Source: Dinochytrium kinnereticum (taxonomy: Eukaryota; Chytridiomycota; Chytridiomycetes; Chytridiales; Chytridiaceae). Taken from it: a stretch of DNA of 53,666 nucleotides. Positions within the stretch are counted from its first letter, which is position 1. Each line of letters begins with the position of its first letter. Position numbers and translations under genes: made by a program. The stretch is taken from assembly GCA_027604005.1 (NCBI GenBank), contig JADGJT010000009.1:1-53666 (forward strand). The letters are read 5' to 3'. Shown piece after piece: positions 1 to 12,315 of this stretch. The notes beneath the pieces were generated by a model, which did no database searches, was not told the DNA's origin, and worked only from the letters and a program-made list of their open reading frames with translations.

Positions 1-567
1 TCGCCGAATACTCCGACTCCCGTGAACTCTGGGTGGCAAGGGCTTATAGCTCCCCGCCTGGGGCCAGAGTTTTCACACTCATCACTTTGAGAGGAAACCG
101 ATAGGCGTCGCTTTTTTTTTCGGGATCAAGGTGAAGGGAAAAAGGAGGAGCCACTCTCGCCACGAAAAAAAAACAAAACAAACAAAACAAAAACACCAGT
201 GAAAGAGAAATGCATGTTGAACTCCGAGATAAAAATTCAACTCAAAAAGCAGCACCGAAACGTTCTATTAGATCTTTTTCCATACATCAACCTTCACCAT
301 CGATCCCATCATTTCCGTCGTCCTCCGCCCTTCCCAACCCAACTTCAACAAAGAAGAAATGTCAAAGCAGACACCAAGAGATAGGCACTTGAATATGACA
401 AAAAAAAAAAAAAAGGAGAGGGTGATGCTCCAGTTTTTTGCTTAGACTCCAGAAAAGTTCGAGAAGGTTGAGACACTTTTGGTTGGGCCGGTGGGGGTGA
501 CGTCTAGGGATTGGCGCATGACGGAAAGCAATTGGTTAGAGCGGTGTTAGTGGGTAAAAGAAGGAGG
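1..567. other. Left-edge non-coding stretch
   Basis: No convincing gene is seen here. Frame 3 is open from base 3 to a TAG near 110 and could be the last codons of a gene entering from the left, but about 35 codons are too few to judge. The rest has A-rich runs near 165-195 and 398-415 and lies downstream of the dehydrogenase on the minus strand, so it probably holds that gene's 3' UTR. Confidence 0.4.
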
Positions 568-1941
568 TTAAGAAAACGTCGTGGGAGAGAAGGGTCTAAA
601 AAAGAAAGGCTGGAGAGGGTGGGTTTGGCGTGAAAAATGGACAGCGATTTCACTCGCTTTCACTGAGGCAGCAAACGAAAACGAAAGGAAAGGAAAAAGA
701 AAAGGAGAGAAAGGGAAACAGCGGGAACCCAAACAAACAAAAATAAAAAAAATACTGTAAAAAATAAAAAGGAAAACTCAAACTCACAAGCGCTGCTCAA
801 CCCTCCATCGACCAAAAACTCGGTTCCAGTAACATACGAACTCTCATCACTCGCCAAATAAACAACCGCATAAGCCTGCTCAATAGCCTCCCCAAACCGT
901 CCCATTGGGTTATGCACCAACCTCCTCTCCTTCTTCTCCTCCGTGTTCAAGAAATCCATCAAAAGCGGGGTGCGAAGTGGGCCGGGACAGAGCGCGTTCA
1001 CCCGAATGTTTTCACGGGCGTGGATCACAGCCAGTTCGCGCGTCATGGAGAGAACCGCGCCTTTCGAGGCCGTGTCTGCAGAGGAGGTGGATTAGGTTAT
1101 GGGTTTGGGTTGGGGGAGGGAAGGGGAGACGTACAGGCGAGTTGGGGGGTTGCGGCACCGAGAAGGGCGACAAAGCTGGCAGTGTTGATGATGCTACCGC
1201 CTCCCGCACGTTGAAGCTAACATCAAAGTTTCAGTACTCATGCGCTGGTCTCTTAACACCAAAAGAAGGGAAGAGGATGACACTCACAGCGGGGATACCA
1301 TGACGACAGCCGAACCAAACACCTTTGACGTTGATGTTCATGGTCATGTCCCAGACCTTTTCATCGGTGGTCATCGCGTTGTCGTCATTGGGGTGCATGA
1401 TGCCAGCGTTGTTGAAGATGATGTTGAGCTTGCCTGGAGAGATAATTGGGATGGGACGGCATCAGAGACGATGAATAAAAGAAAATGGAGTAATCTTTCA
1501 GATCAACAATATAAGGGGTGAGGTTTTGAAGTGGTGTGAATGGACGCGAACATGCAGCCGAAAAGAAAACAACAAACAAACAAAGCACTATAAACGCGGC
1601 TCTTACCAAAAGTCTTTTCAGCCACGTCGACAGCATTCTTGACCTCACTCTCCACGGCCACATTGACCTTAACAAAGACAGCCAGGCCCTTCCCAAACTC
1701 CTTCTCAATCCTTTCGACAACGGCGTTCCCAGCGACCTCATTAATGTCCGAGCAAACCACCTTTGCACCCTCCTTGGCAAACAAGACACTGGTTTCGTAG
1801 CCGATACCACTGTATATGAATGGAGGCAGTGAGTTGGGTGCCCATGGCTGCGGAATGGACAGTTTGTTGGTAGAATGGATGGGTCATGGTTCACCTGCCG
1901 GCACCGGTGATCAGCGCAACCTTTCCTTCGAGACGGCCCAT
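568..1941 (-). CDS. Short-chain dehydrogenase/reductase (classical SDR)
   Basis: NAD(P)H-dependent oxidoreductase of the classical SDR family; the substrate cannot be read from the sequence. Joining the exons restores the cofactor motif TGAGSGIG near residue 12, which is split by intron 1, then the NNAG motif, the serine of INTAS and the catalytic YTASK. The late PG and VTG..FLVDGG motifs are also present. Proposed exons on the minus strand: 1941-1895, 1809-1607, 1433-1288, 1216-1135, 1075-788 and 662-568. The first five are firm because phase and motifs agree at each junction. The last intron (787-663) is less certain: without it the frame runs on to a stop at 660 through a hydrophobic, low-complexity tail that looks like translated intron. 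The start is the ATG at 1941, a short distance before the Rossmann motif as usual. Confidence 0.88.
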
Positions 1942-1950
1942 GACGGATGA

Positions 1951-1993
1951 AGACGGATGGATGGATGGATGGGTGGATGGATGGTTCGATGAA
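1951..1993. repeat. Degenerate (GGAT)n tetranucleotide repeat
   Basis: GGAT/GGGT/GGTT units follow directly upstream of the SDR start codon, and similar GGA-rich sequence recurs downstream to about 2310. It lies in the presumed 5' leader or promoter of the SDR gene. Confidence 0.6.
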
Positions 1994-3384
1994 TGGGACA
2001 ACAACAACAGGCAGCAGAGAAACCAAGAGGTGGTTTTAAAATTATAATTTTACTTTTGAGGTGTTCATTCATTCATGCAGAGCAGTTGGCTGCACAAGGC
2101 AAAGAGGCGCTCGCTGTTTGGACTGGCGAGTCTTTGCCTGCAGATGGAGGAGGCGAACAAGCGGATGGCCACGGGCAAGGCGGAGAGAGGGGGGGCGGTG
2201 GGCATTCAATGGGAGGTGAGCCAAATGGAGATGATGGAGGGGACGAAGGGAGGGAGGGTTGGATGCAGTGATGGAGGGAGGGTGGGAATGAAGTGATGGA
2301 ATGGAGAGAGGGGTTGGATGGAGCAGTTAACAGTCAATCAGTGTCAACCACCAAATCACTGAATGCACGGTACAGCGTTAGAAGCGTCCAAAGCCATTGG
2401 AGGTGGTTTCGGTGAATCCCTCCCTTGATTCGAGCTTCAGGAGCCACACCAACGCCTACGTTGATTGTTGAGAAGCGTTTGCAAGGCTCCAGCGCCAGCC
2501 GCCCATCGTTTTCTTATCCTTCCCGTTCACTTTGAACCGCATAAGTAAGGCATTGATCGGGAGCAGCTTGTGAGGATGCTCCTGAATATTCCAGCAGCAG
2601 GCAAGGCAAGATATGCACGCCACCAATTATCATTTTGCTTGCCCATTGGTTGGTTGGTTGGTGGTGTTGGTGAGGAATATTAATTATTATTGTTATGTAC
2701 ATCCAAACTATTGGGGAAGATGTCGCACTTCCAGGATATTGTTGTTATTTAATGTGTTGTACTACATCTATATTTTAATTCTTCCGAGGGTGGGTGGGAC
2801 ATGCCATCGGAAAGTCAATTAAAGGAGCGAATCGAGTGCAACCATGGGATCGATGCGGCATCAGTAAAGTAGTACATGGATGGCAGCAGCAGCTAAAATT
2901 TATTCTTTTTACATTATTATTTTTGGAAATTAATTTTACGGCACTCAAACTGCATGCGGAAAAACAAGACCTGCCCACTTCCCTTCCCTTCCCTCCCTTT
3001 CATCTCCTCTCCTCTCCTCCCTCCAATCTTCCCTCGGAATAACATTTTATAAATATGTCCATAAAGATATCATTTTTATTCATTAGGAGGGAATGAATTA
3101 GTTACCCCGATTTGCATTCCCTCACTTCAAATGATCGGCTATTTATAACATCCTCTACTGGTTGGTTATTGGCTAACCTTCTTCATCCTGATCGCGCGCA
3201 ATCGAAAACTAACAAAGAGCAAAAACCCAAAGACAAAAACTTTACCACTCCACATCATACGCGGGTGGATAAACCGAAAAAACATCCTCATGTTCGCTGG
3301 CATTTCCGATTACTAACAGCGCGATTCAACTAAACCAAAACACCCCTGTTCATCACCCGTCCCTTAATACCCTCCTTCTCGCGC

Positions 3385-3392
3385 TATAAAAA
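3385..3392 (+). promoter_or_regulatory. TATA box of the first FAS1 gene
   Basis: TATAAAAA lies about 97 bases upstream of the ATG at 3482, followed by a pyrimidine-rich leader. The spacing suits a TATA-driven, strongly expressed gene, and the C-ended codon preference of the downstream gene agrees with that. Confidence 0.6.
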
Positions 3393-3481
3393 GACCGTCC
3401 TCCCGTCCCTCCCAGTCATCTCACCGCCAGCCTCTTACATCTCAGCCTACCGCTCCTTCCCTCCCTCTTTTCGAAAGAAAA

Positions 3482-4851
3482 ATGCTCTTCTCTGCTCTCG
3501 TCGCCGTCGCCCTCGCTGCCTCTGCCAACGCTCAGGCCGGCACCCTCCTTGAGGTTCTCTCCAGCCAGACTGGCGAGTTCAACGTCAGCACCCTCCTCGG
3601 TGCCGTCACTGCCCAGCCCGAGATCGCCACCACCCTCACCAGCATCACTGGCAACCTTACCGTCTTTGCCCCCGTCAACTCGGCCTTTGCCAAGCTCCCT
3701 GCCGCTGCCCTCTCTAACTCCACCGTTGTCGCTGACATCCTTAGCTACCGTGAGTAATCTTATTTTGTTGCCTTTCACTATAGCTGGAATGGCGTTTCTG
3801 ATCAAAGCCTTCTTGCACTTCAAACATCACAGACGCCTCCCTTGACACTTACGCTCCCACTGCCGCCGGCACCACCTACATCAAGACGGTCCGCCCCAAC
3901 CCCAAGAACTTTGACGCTCCCACTGAGCTCGTTGCCACCCTTGCGTGAGTATATTGGTCCCTCTCCCCTTTTCTCCACGCCACTTACGAAGCGCATGCGT
4001 GCGACCGTGTATGCCGATCTTGTGCATTCGAAGACACCCCTCCCTGAAATTGTCAACTTCATTTTTCTCGTTGCTGACTCTTCTTTCATTTCCTCAGTGG
4101 CTCCAATGTCACCCTCTCCTACGGTCTCGGCAAGGCCAACGTTCTCAAGTCCGAGACCTTCAACAACGGCGCCGGTGTCGTCCACTTCATCTCCGACGTC
4201 CTCCTCCCCCCCACCTCCATCTCCGCAACCGCCAGCGCGGCTAACCTCACTGGCATCGTCGGTGCTCTCACGGCTGTGGGCGGTGTCGCTGGCATCGATG
4301 CTCTCCAGGGTGTCACCGTGTTTGTCCCCACCAATGCTGCTTTTGAGGCCATTGCTTCCACCATTGCTACCTTGACCCCTGTGCAGATCACCGGTGTCCT
4401 TGCTTACCACGTCATCCCTGCAGTCCTCAAGGCTGGAGACGTCGTTGCTGCTCTGACCGCCGGAAACTTCAACATTAAGGTCCCTTCGTACCTCCAGCAG
4501 GATGTTACCGTCGCCTCTGACTCGGCCTTGACCAACATCACCGCTGCTGGTCCTGGCAACACTGTCCCCGCTCGCATCACCGTCACCGACATCCTCGTCG
4601 ACTCGGGTGTCATTCACCTCATTGACGCTGTCCTCATCCCCGAGGTTGGTCAGATTGGCACCCCCACTCTCACCCAGATCGCCCCCGTCCCTAAGACCAC
4701 CACTGCCTTGAACACCGCTACCGTCAAGCCCACTAGCCCTGCTGGTGCCACCACTGCCGCCACCTCCTCCAAGCCCTCGTCGGCTGGTGTTGCTGGTGTC
4801 TCTGTTGCTGCGCTCTTCGCTTCTGCCGTTGTCGCCGTCTTTGCCTTCTAA
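3482..4851 (+). CDS. FAS1 (fasciclin) domain protein with GPI-type tail
   Basis: Predicted cell-surface adhesion or wall protein of 377 residues. Exons are 3482-3749, 3833-3944 and 4098-4851; phases fit and the total is 1134 nt. Residues 1-18 form a signal peptide ending in ANAQ. FAS1 domain 1 (about 20-185) shows TVFAPVNSAFAKLP and the late motif VVHFISDVLLPP. Domain 2 (about 190-335) shows VTVFVPTNAAFEAI and VIHLIDAVLIPE. A Ser/Thr/Ala-rich stalk follows, then a hydrophobic C-terminus ending FAF that fits a GPI-attachment signal. Several N-glycosylation sequons are present. Codon use is strongly C-ended (GCC, ACC, CTC), unlike most neighbours, which suggests high expression. The next gene is a paralogue in the same orientation. 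FAS1 proteins mediate adhesion in other organisms; the ligand here is unknown. Confidence 0.93.
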
Positions 4852-6487
4852 AATGCTGATTCTTGATGGCGGCTTTTCTTTTTCGGTTTGATTTTGAGCC
4901 AACGATTGTCCTCCCTTTCCCCGTTTTCTCAACTCGTTCTTATTTTCATGAGAACGTGACGGTTGTCGGGCCTTTTTCTTTTTTTCCCTTACGGTGTCGG
5001 TCGAGTCAGATCAGTTTTTGGTGGAGAGGACCTTGTGCCTTGTTTTTTTTAATTTTTCTGTAATAATCATCCATCATTTGTGAGTTTTTCGACTCTTTAA
5101 TTTGATTTGCCTCTTCGTCTTTGCTTCTAAAAAGCAATCTGATTTCATAATAAAAAACACCTCAACTAATGCAATACCGTTCTCACTCCATCGATCCTCA
5201 CCTTATGCTTATCATGATATCACTCCACTGATGTCTATGTGCCCTCGTACCCAAACTCTGTCCACATTCAACTTTCATGAACCACAAAAGCTTATCGTCA
5301 TCAAAAGAGAAGCGGCTGTCCAGAATTATTGATAGATTACCCAGGAACAAAAATAAGAAAATCTTGATGCGTCGATAGTTTCCTCCTGACCGATCCCATG
5401 ACCTTCTCCCATCTTCTTACTTTCTAAGAATATTACGGCTTTTCCCAACCCTCGCGCTTCCCTTCCCCTTGCCGCCTCCTTGCCCCAGAATTACCTGAAC
5501 CCAAAAAAAAGAAGAAGAACCGCTCACCCAAAACTTGTGACGGTCAAAAAAAAGAGGCACATATAATCTTGTCGTTCGTGAACGCTTCTTAAATTTCTCT
5601 GAAGCGCGGTATGTTGATGAATCAGAATACCTTGATGCCTTCCCCTTTCATATGCCTATGGCCAGATATTATCGCGGTTGTTGATATTGTTTTTTGCTAT
5701 TTTGTTTTTTGTTCATTGTGATAATCTCAACTCTTCCCCTTCTGAGGTTTGTTTTCCTGCAACCTTAAAAAAATGAACCTTATAGATCCTCTCAAAACTC
5801 AATTGATGGATATGTGATGCTCTATCCGCACCCTCTCGCTGTGGTAGTGGTTTGTTGGATTTCAATTGGAGGCGATGACTCTCAAAAAACTCTTAAAACA
5901 ATAAATAATGTGACTAAATGTTTATCCTTTTCAACCTCTCACCATTCACGCGATACAATCCTGCTCATTTAGCCATGTTTCCTCCACACAGCAGCTTGAT
6001 CTATTTTCTTGTTGATGTTGTTGTTGTTGTTTGGGTATTCCACCAGCCACGCGCACCCCTGGCGTCCCAGCCTCCTCCCAAAAATTACGAATCAAGTGCA
6101 CCCCTTTTCCCTCCCACCATCAGCCCCCAAGGGCTTATCAAGTCTTCACCTCAGGAAAAGAGAAATGGAGATATGCGATCTATGGTCCCAAATCACATGT
6201 GCCAGTTTTGCACCAATGAAATGGCGTGTTGGGTTTCGGGGTTTGAAACTTGTTGGTTTGTTGTGTGTTTTTTTCTGCAAAAGAAACAAACGAATGAACA
6301 AAAAAAATAAACAACCATAAGTTGCTATTGCTATACACCGATTTGGAAACAACAACCTGACCTGTTTTGTTTACTTGCCCATCTAACGAAAAATAATATA
6401 TAAACCACCACGTTCTTCCCTCAACACTCTCCACAATCTCCCTCTTCTTCCCCCACTTTCAGAGACCACATCAACCACCCAGAAACA
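4852..6487. other. Intergenic region between the two FAS1 genes
   Basis: About 1.6 kb, mostly AT- and pyrimidine-rich, with no supported gene. It should contain the 3' UTR of the first FAS1 gene and the promoter of the second (TATA box at 6397-6404). Small ORFs around 5918-6320 have biased, low-complexity composition and no recognisable domain. Confidence 0.5.
6397..6404 (+). promoter_or_regulatory. TATA box of the second FAS1 gene
   Basis: TATATAAA lies about 90 bases upstream of the ATG at 6488, nearly the same spacing as in the first FAS1 gene. The shared layout suggests that the promoter was duplicated with the gene. Confidence 0.55.
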
Positions 6488-8435
6488 ATGCTTCTTAGCT
6501 CCTTCCTCCTCGTGGCGCTGACTGCTGCCACGACGCAAGCGCAATCCCTCGTCTCTGTTCTCCAGAACCAAACAGGCGCAACGAATGTCAGCACGTTGAT
6601 TGGGCTGGTCACTCAGGCGAACCTGTTGACATCGTTGGGGGCCGCCAACAACATGACGTTGTTGGCGCCGGTGAACACGGCTTTTGCGAGGTTGCCTCCT
6701 GGGTTCCCGGTTGGGAATGTTGCCGTTGTGACCGATGTTTTGATGTAAGTTGTTGTTTTGTCTGTGGTTGGGGGTCTTGGACCGGCTTCTGCCTCTGTTT
6801 GTTTTGTATTCAGGGACCGGGATGGGGATTGGTTGGGTTGAGGCTTTGATCTGAGGGGGGCCTTTCGTTTAACTTGCTGGGCTATGACGGTGGTTTGATC
6901 AGATTTGGGGATAGTTGCTGACGTCCCTTCTTCTCTCTATTGGATATTAGGTACCATGTTGGAACTTCAGTGTTGAACCCTTCCGGAAACGTCTCGGACG
7001 CTTTCTACTTGAACACGCTTCGTACGTCGTCAAGAAATCTTGGAAGGCCTTCTGTCATTGCTTGCTACTAGTAAGTTGCTCTTCATCGAAGGCAGCATCC
7101 TGCTATCTTCTTTCAACAATTTTGGATGACGGAAAGCTCTCTTCTCTCAGCCATTCCGCTTCTCTTCCCGAACCTCCCAACCCAGTCCTCCAAATTCTTC
7201 TCTGAACAAGTCAATCAAAAAAAAACAAACCACCTAACCTATTTCCCAAACCTATATCTCCCATCACCCTACCTACCCCCTTCAGCAACGGCACATCCCG
7301 CGCTTTCATCTTCTCAAACGGCTACAACGCCACCAACGTTATCCGCACGCAAACCTTCACCGGCGGAGTCGTCCACTTTATCGACGAGGTTCTCTTCCCC
7401 CCAGTCAATATCTCGACAACCGCCAGACGTCAAGGAGCCGTCGGCATCTCCACCGCTTTGGATACGGTTGGGATCACCAATGCTGTTGACGGGCTACAAG
7501 GGTACACGGCTTTTGTGCCGATTGATTCCGCCTTCGCGGCTGTTGCTAATGTGGCTGCTGGGTTGACCCCGGTGCAGATGCAGGGAGTTTTGGCTTATCA
7601 TTTGGTGAGTCATGGGGTGACTGCTTAATGTCTGAACATATGGGTGGGGGGAAGGGGGGGGGGATGCACACACTCCTCTTCTCTGTTTAAGATCATCCTG
7701 GAAGGAGATCTAACCCCGTTCTATTTTCAATGGTGACAAAGGTTCCTGGCGTCTTCTACTCCAAGGACGTTTTTAATGCGCTCCAAAATGCCACAGCAAG
7801 CGGTCTCTCCCTACCCACTTACCTTAATGGCCAGAACATTAATGTGACTATGACAAACGGCACCTCAAGTGGACAGAGCCCTGTCATTCGTGGACCAGGC
7901 AACACTCGCGGCGCGGAAATTGTGTACGTGGATGATGATAAGCCATTTTTTTAAAGTCACTTTCCTTTCCGTCCCGTGTCATCATCTAAGCCAACTGCTT
8001 CCTTTTCTTTTCTTTTCTTTTTTTGATTGTGAATAACATTAGCGCCGTCGACATCATGATTGAAAACGGTGTCGTTCACCTCATTGATCAGGTAAGAACT
8101 TCCCGCTCTTCCCGTCACATCCCCCATCCCTCTCCACAAAACCTCACCGACCCACACTAACACACCAAAATTTCAAAATAAAAAAAACTCACCACCAGGT
8201 CCTCCTCCCCGACGTCACTCGAATCCTCTCAGCCCCGTCGCTCGCCCAGATTGGCGGTACTGCCGCCGCAACCACCACTGGGGCCACCACCAGTGGAGCC
8301 ACTGCTCCTCCCACGACGACGGCTGGAGCGTCCACCTCCACGAAGACTGGAGCGGCGTCACCGAATGTGAGAGGGGAGATGTTGGTTGCTGGCCTTGTTG
8401 TTGCAGTTGGAGCGGCTATTGTTGGGGCGCTTTAA
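6488..8435 (+). CDS. FAS1 (fasciclin) domain protein, paralogue of the upstream gene
   Basis: A second secreted, probably GPI-anchored FAS1 protein, 387 residues. Proposed exons: 6488-6744, 6951-7070, 7286-7604, 7742-7923, 8043-8091 and 8199-8435. Phases agree at all five junctions and the total is 1164 nt. A signal peptide ends near TTQAQ. Domain 1 has LLAPVNTAFARLP and VVHFIDEVLFPP. Domain 2 has TAFVPIDSAFAAV and VVHLIDQVLLPD, the latter split by the last intron. A Thr/Ala-rich stalk and a hydrophobic tail ending GAL follow. It differs from the upstream copy in having five introns rather than two and in lacking that copy's C-ended codon bias. This suggests an old duplication with different expression. 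The junction at 7070/7286 rests on phase only, so the local residues there are the least certain part. Confidence 0.87.
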
Positions 8436-9368
8436 ATTGAATGAGATTGGTGTTTTGGGTGATGGGTGGCTTGTTTTTTTTTTCTTTCTTTCTTTTCTTT
8501 CTTCTTCCTTTTTCATCTTTTTTTGTTTTTGCTAGCGTGCTTTGAGTGGAGTGGGTGACTATTTTTTGCCTTCACTCTGTCTGGTATCCTGTTATATGTT
8601 GATTTTAATTTATTTTGATTTAAATAAAATGATATTCCTTTTCTCCGATAACTGTTTATTTTTTGAAGATGGGTGTTTGGGGAAATCAAAAAAGGATATG
8701 AAAGTGTTGTATTCGGTCGTGCTTTGAAGAAGTTTACCTAAAGTTATTCGACGCACCTTGTAAAGAAAAACCTGAAAAGCATCTGATGTCCCTATCTCAA
8801 CCAACTTCGTAATGCCTAGAGGCCATATCAACCTCTACCCCGTGTTTCCTGATATAGAGATTCACCGAAACAGCATCGTAATTTCGATTGACCCAACATA
8901 TCTGAGACAATAAATAAAAAACTCAACAAGTGATCTTCTTTCGGAACAAAGTGGCATGTATTTTAACCAGAAGAATATACACTCGACGTCATTGAGAGAA
9001 GGGGATCAGTCAACACAAAACGCGCACGCAAGACTGAAAACATGATGGGGGAACGGAAAGAGGAGAGGAGGGATGGATGGATGAAGGAAGAAGAGTAAAA
9101 AAAAAAAAAAAAGAGATAAAAAAAATTAATCCAGGGCAGGAAAAGCATACGTTGCTTTATCCCTTGTTGCTTTTTTTGTCAAAAAAAGGATATGATGATG
9201 GGGAAGGTTTGGGTTGCAGAGGAGGGGCGGGAAGTCTGATTGAAAACAGCCGAAGGAACAAGGGTGAAGGGCAAGCAAAGCGTGAGAATATAAATAACAC
9301 AAAAAGGAAAGAAAGAAAGAAGAAGACAGACTGAGAAATAACACAACGAAGAAGATAAAGGAAACACT
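8436..9368. other. Convergent intergenic region after the second FAS1 gene
   Basis: No gene is supported. It begins with a T-rich, CTTT-repeated 3' UTR-like stretch (about 8465-8530). It becomes strongly purine-rich on the plus strand from about 9045 to 9360, with A runs and GGAT units. It lies between convergent genes, so both 3' UTRs probably fall here. Confidence 0.5.
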
Positions 9369-11873
9369 CTACGCATCCCCAGAAAAGCAAGGAACAATCA
9401 CATTCGCCAAATGTCTATAGGTGGCTTCCTCACTTGACGAGGTATTAGCCAAGTACTGATGGAACCCAGAAACCCTTAAGCTAAGATCCCCTCCACGGAT
9501 GCTTCGCCATAATCTACAACCTTCCTTAAAGTACGATCTGAGCCTCTCGGCCTTCTGGTTACCATGGATGCCGAGCTGGGAGAGGATATCGACACGGTAG
9601 GCGATTCTATCGAGCTTTGACATGCATTCGCTGAGCTCGATGTGGCCGCGTTCGGGGTCAACGGGGTCAATTAAAGTTTCGACTACTTGGCGGAATGCTG
9701 TAAGGGGTTCAAGAAAAACGGTAAGAAGTTGGACAGGTTAGCGGTGCAATGCAAAGCTGTGAACAGCTTACCCCATAATTGGTCAGAATCAGAGCAAGAT
9801 AGGTAGAATCGCATTGCAACAGTATCCTTAATCGAATAAATTTGATCCATTGAACACCCAATACTCTTTTGAGCCCAAACAAGGCGGTCCCACCTCGTCT
9901 TTGAGACGAGTTGTATTTGCTGCTGAATCTGAGTCTTACCACCCTCGAAAGAATTCGAATCTGATACGGGGTCTGCATCCGATGAATCGTCGTCTTCAAC
10001 CTTCAGCACAGCAGCAGAGTATGATTGAGGACCATTCCAAACATCATTGACGTTAACGTCATCCACAAACTCCTCGCAACCGCCCGTGGAGCTTGACGTC
10101 CAAAGCATGTGAGATGCAAGCGACGAGCTACCCATCGGAACACGGGGAGCCGCACGAGGGGCAGGCTTAGGATTTGTTCCAGACACACCTCCAACAATGT
10201 AAAGTCGTTCAATACCGGAGCCAGACGGCGTAAGCATGAGCCCAAAGTCAGGACCGAAAAGAGAATCACTAAAGACCTGACGATCCCGACGAGATTGCAG
10301 CCTTCCCTTGACGCAAGCCTGGTTTAAAAGCATAACAGTAGAAGAATCCGACCCCTCTTCAACAACAGCGGCAAGGTTGGATGAAGCAGAGTGAAGAGAA
10401 GCGATAACGCTCCCTCCAAGTCCTTTCTCAATTTCATCGTCATCATCGCTCCCGCAGAATGCACTGTCGGTACGTTCGTAACGCTTACGACCGGCAGCTT
10501 GTGGGGTGTCAACGTCACCCATTAAAGTTGAAGGACCCTGACTCTTTTCCGTAGTGGAGCCCCAGCAGAGATGGAAAGCTTTGGCGGGACCCATAGCGAG
10601 AGGAGTTACCCTGATTTGAGTCACCTCGGTGATGCGGATGGGTAAAGGGCCAGGTGAGTTATCCTCCATGTTGAAGGTGACGGGGCGATAAACTGTTACT
10701 TTTGTTGGGGGCTGCAAAGTAAAAATAAGAGTTATAAATTAAGAATGCTAGGATAAGAAGAGCATCTAGAGAACGATGAAAAACAAAACAGAAAGAGATA
10801 CAGAGAATTTGAAACCGTACCGCGAGGGATGCAACTGGTCCATCAAAGATTGGGATCCTTTCGCAAAAGCCAGCATCCTCATCCTCTTCATCAGAATCGT
10901 ATGAAGATCCCTGTCTACTGATTCCACCGATCTTCTTTGGGGTTTTACCCTTCAAGACAGCGGGATCCACCCGGGTATCATCCAGAAGGTATTCCTCAAC
11001 GGGGAACGCAGCAATACTCCACTCCCTGCCTCCCCAATCCCAGCAAAGGGTTATCACAACGTTCTGCTTTGATAGTACGCTTGACGCAGCCTCCCTCCAC
11101 TTACGGCTAACCCGAGAAAGTCTCTGTGCGTTGCCGTAGGAGAAATGCTTCAGGACTCCTGCGATTATTTTGGGCATGTCTAAGGCTAGTACGGTCAAGG
11201 AAGAGCCACGGGGCTTTGGAGTCATTGGAAGTGACTTTCCCTTCTTTGACGAGTAAGCAGAAGGTGAAGACGACTTGGATGGTAGGTCATCCGTTTCCTC
11301 CGTTTTCCGAGCGATGTCCTGAGCTGCATAGCGCAAGGAGGCATGCTCTTGACGAGGAGGAGGGGCGATGACCCGCCCGTCAAACATCAGGGCAGAGTCA
11401 ACATCCATCATTTGAAGAATGACGGAGGGTTCCGATTTGTCCGAGTAGATAGGAGTCAAGGTCCCTGAACCATGGTGATTGTTGGTAGTGGACTTTGACC
11501 GCTTTCTCTCATTTCGAGATCCGCCGCCGACAGTGAAGGTCGACATAGGGAAGGACGAAGTTAGGTTCTGAAAGTCTCTCCGGCTTGATACCAGCGGTCC
11601 CGACGACGAGTCATAGGCAGACTTGCCATTAGTCATCTCCTCAGGGACCTCCAGGTCAACCACCATCTGATCCTCCTCATCGTTTTCAAGAAAGTCATCA
11701 TCGTCGAAGACCGTGTCATGGCAAAGATAGTCCGAATCCATCATCTTCTCCTTTTCCCAGACAGTTGTGATGCCGACCACTTGCGTTGTGACTGGTGCCG
11801 AAGTGGAGCTCTGGTAGTCGCCCCGCCGCATTCGCATCCGGCCATGGGCGCCTTGCAGGCACACATTACCCAT
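9369..11873 (-). CDS. F-box-like protein with acidic, serine-rich regions
   Basis: Predicted protein of 773 residues, exons 11873-10821, 10711-9772 and 9697-9369 (2322 nt, phases consistent). Around residues 240-285 a segment with MPKIIAGVLKHF and LSRVSRKWREAAS resembles the F-box consensus, in which a short helical pair recruits Skp1 in SCF ubiquitin ligases. An acidic, Ser/Asp-rich region follows and the C-terminal half is unlike families I know. The N-terminal 200 residues are basic/serine-rich and likely disordered. The start is the ATG at 11873; the open frame reaches 11909 only through a TTG. The F-box call rests on one short motif and no substrate-binding repeat is evident, so a different helical domain cannot be excluded. 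It is divergent from the chitinase-like gene with about 440 bp between starts. Confidence 0.7.
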
Positions 11874-12315
11874 GGTTGAGTGAAGACGGCGGTGATCGGA
11901 GCAGCTCAAGGGGTTGCGGTCTCTGCGGCAGTGACGGGGGGTGGTGGCGAGTTCAAGAGTGAAGTGTTGATGGATGGGTAGAGGCGGAACTTCCTTCCGT
12001 TGCAGTGTGCAGCGTGGTTAGCAACTTTTCTTCTGAATGTGTCTGGCTGTCGTGTTGAGCGAGACACATTCCGACATCTGGGGGAATTGTCTGCCTTCCT
12101 TCCTGTATGCATGCATGCCATCCCTTCACCACACCCAACCCACCGCGCCATGCGACGCTGGCTGCCTGCGAGGGGGCCGAGGGGACGGGCAGACGCGCAT
12201 CCTCGCGCACTCGTGTCGGACGCCGTGATTGGGAACGGAACGACAATAACCAGCATGCTATGTCTGTTGCACACTTCGAAAGCAACTACCCGCCTCACCC
12301 TTGAACCACACCACC
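11874..12315. promoter_or_regulatory. Divergent promoter region: F-box-like gene / chitinase-like gene
   Basis: 442 bases separate two divergent ATGs. It is more GC-rich than the other spacers, with no clear TATA box. ORFs run through it on both strands, but none has domain-like character and they overlap each other. Confidence 0.5.

Larger units (their letters stand above)
1942..3481. other. Intergenic region between the SDR and the first FAS1 gene
   Basis: No gene is supported in these 1.5 kb. The left part (about 1950-2310) is purine-rich with GGAT-type tetranucleotide repeats. The middle is AT-rich. The right part turns C/T-rich and carries the TATA box and pyrimidine-rich leader of the downstream FAS1 gene. 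Short ORFs here have no domain-like character. Confidence 0.5.

Noticed and set aside
199..392. Two overlapping 60-codon frames near the left edge
   Set aside because: Low-complexity, mutually overlapping and without recognisable features or splice context.
3820..4932. 370-codon open frame on the minus strand across the first FAS1 gene
   Set aside because: It mirrors the C-ended codon bias of the sense gene, giving a Gly/Asp/Ser-rich string without domain features, and spans the sense introns.
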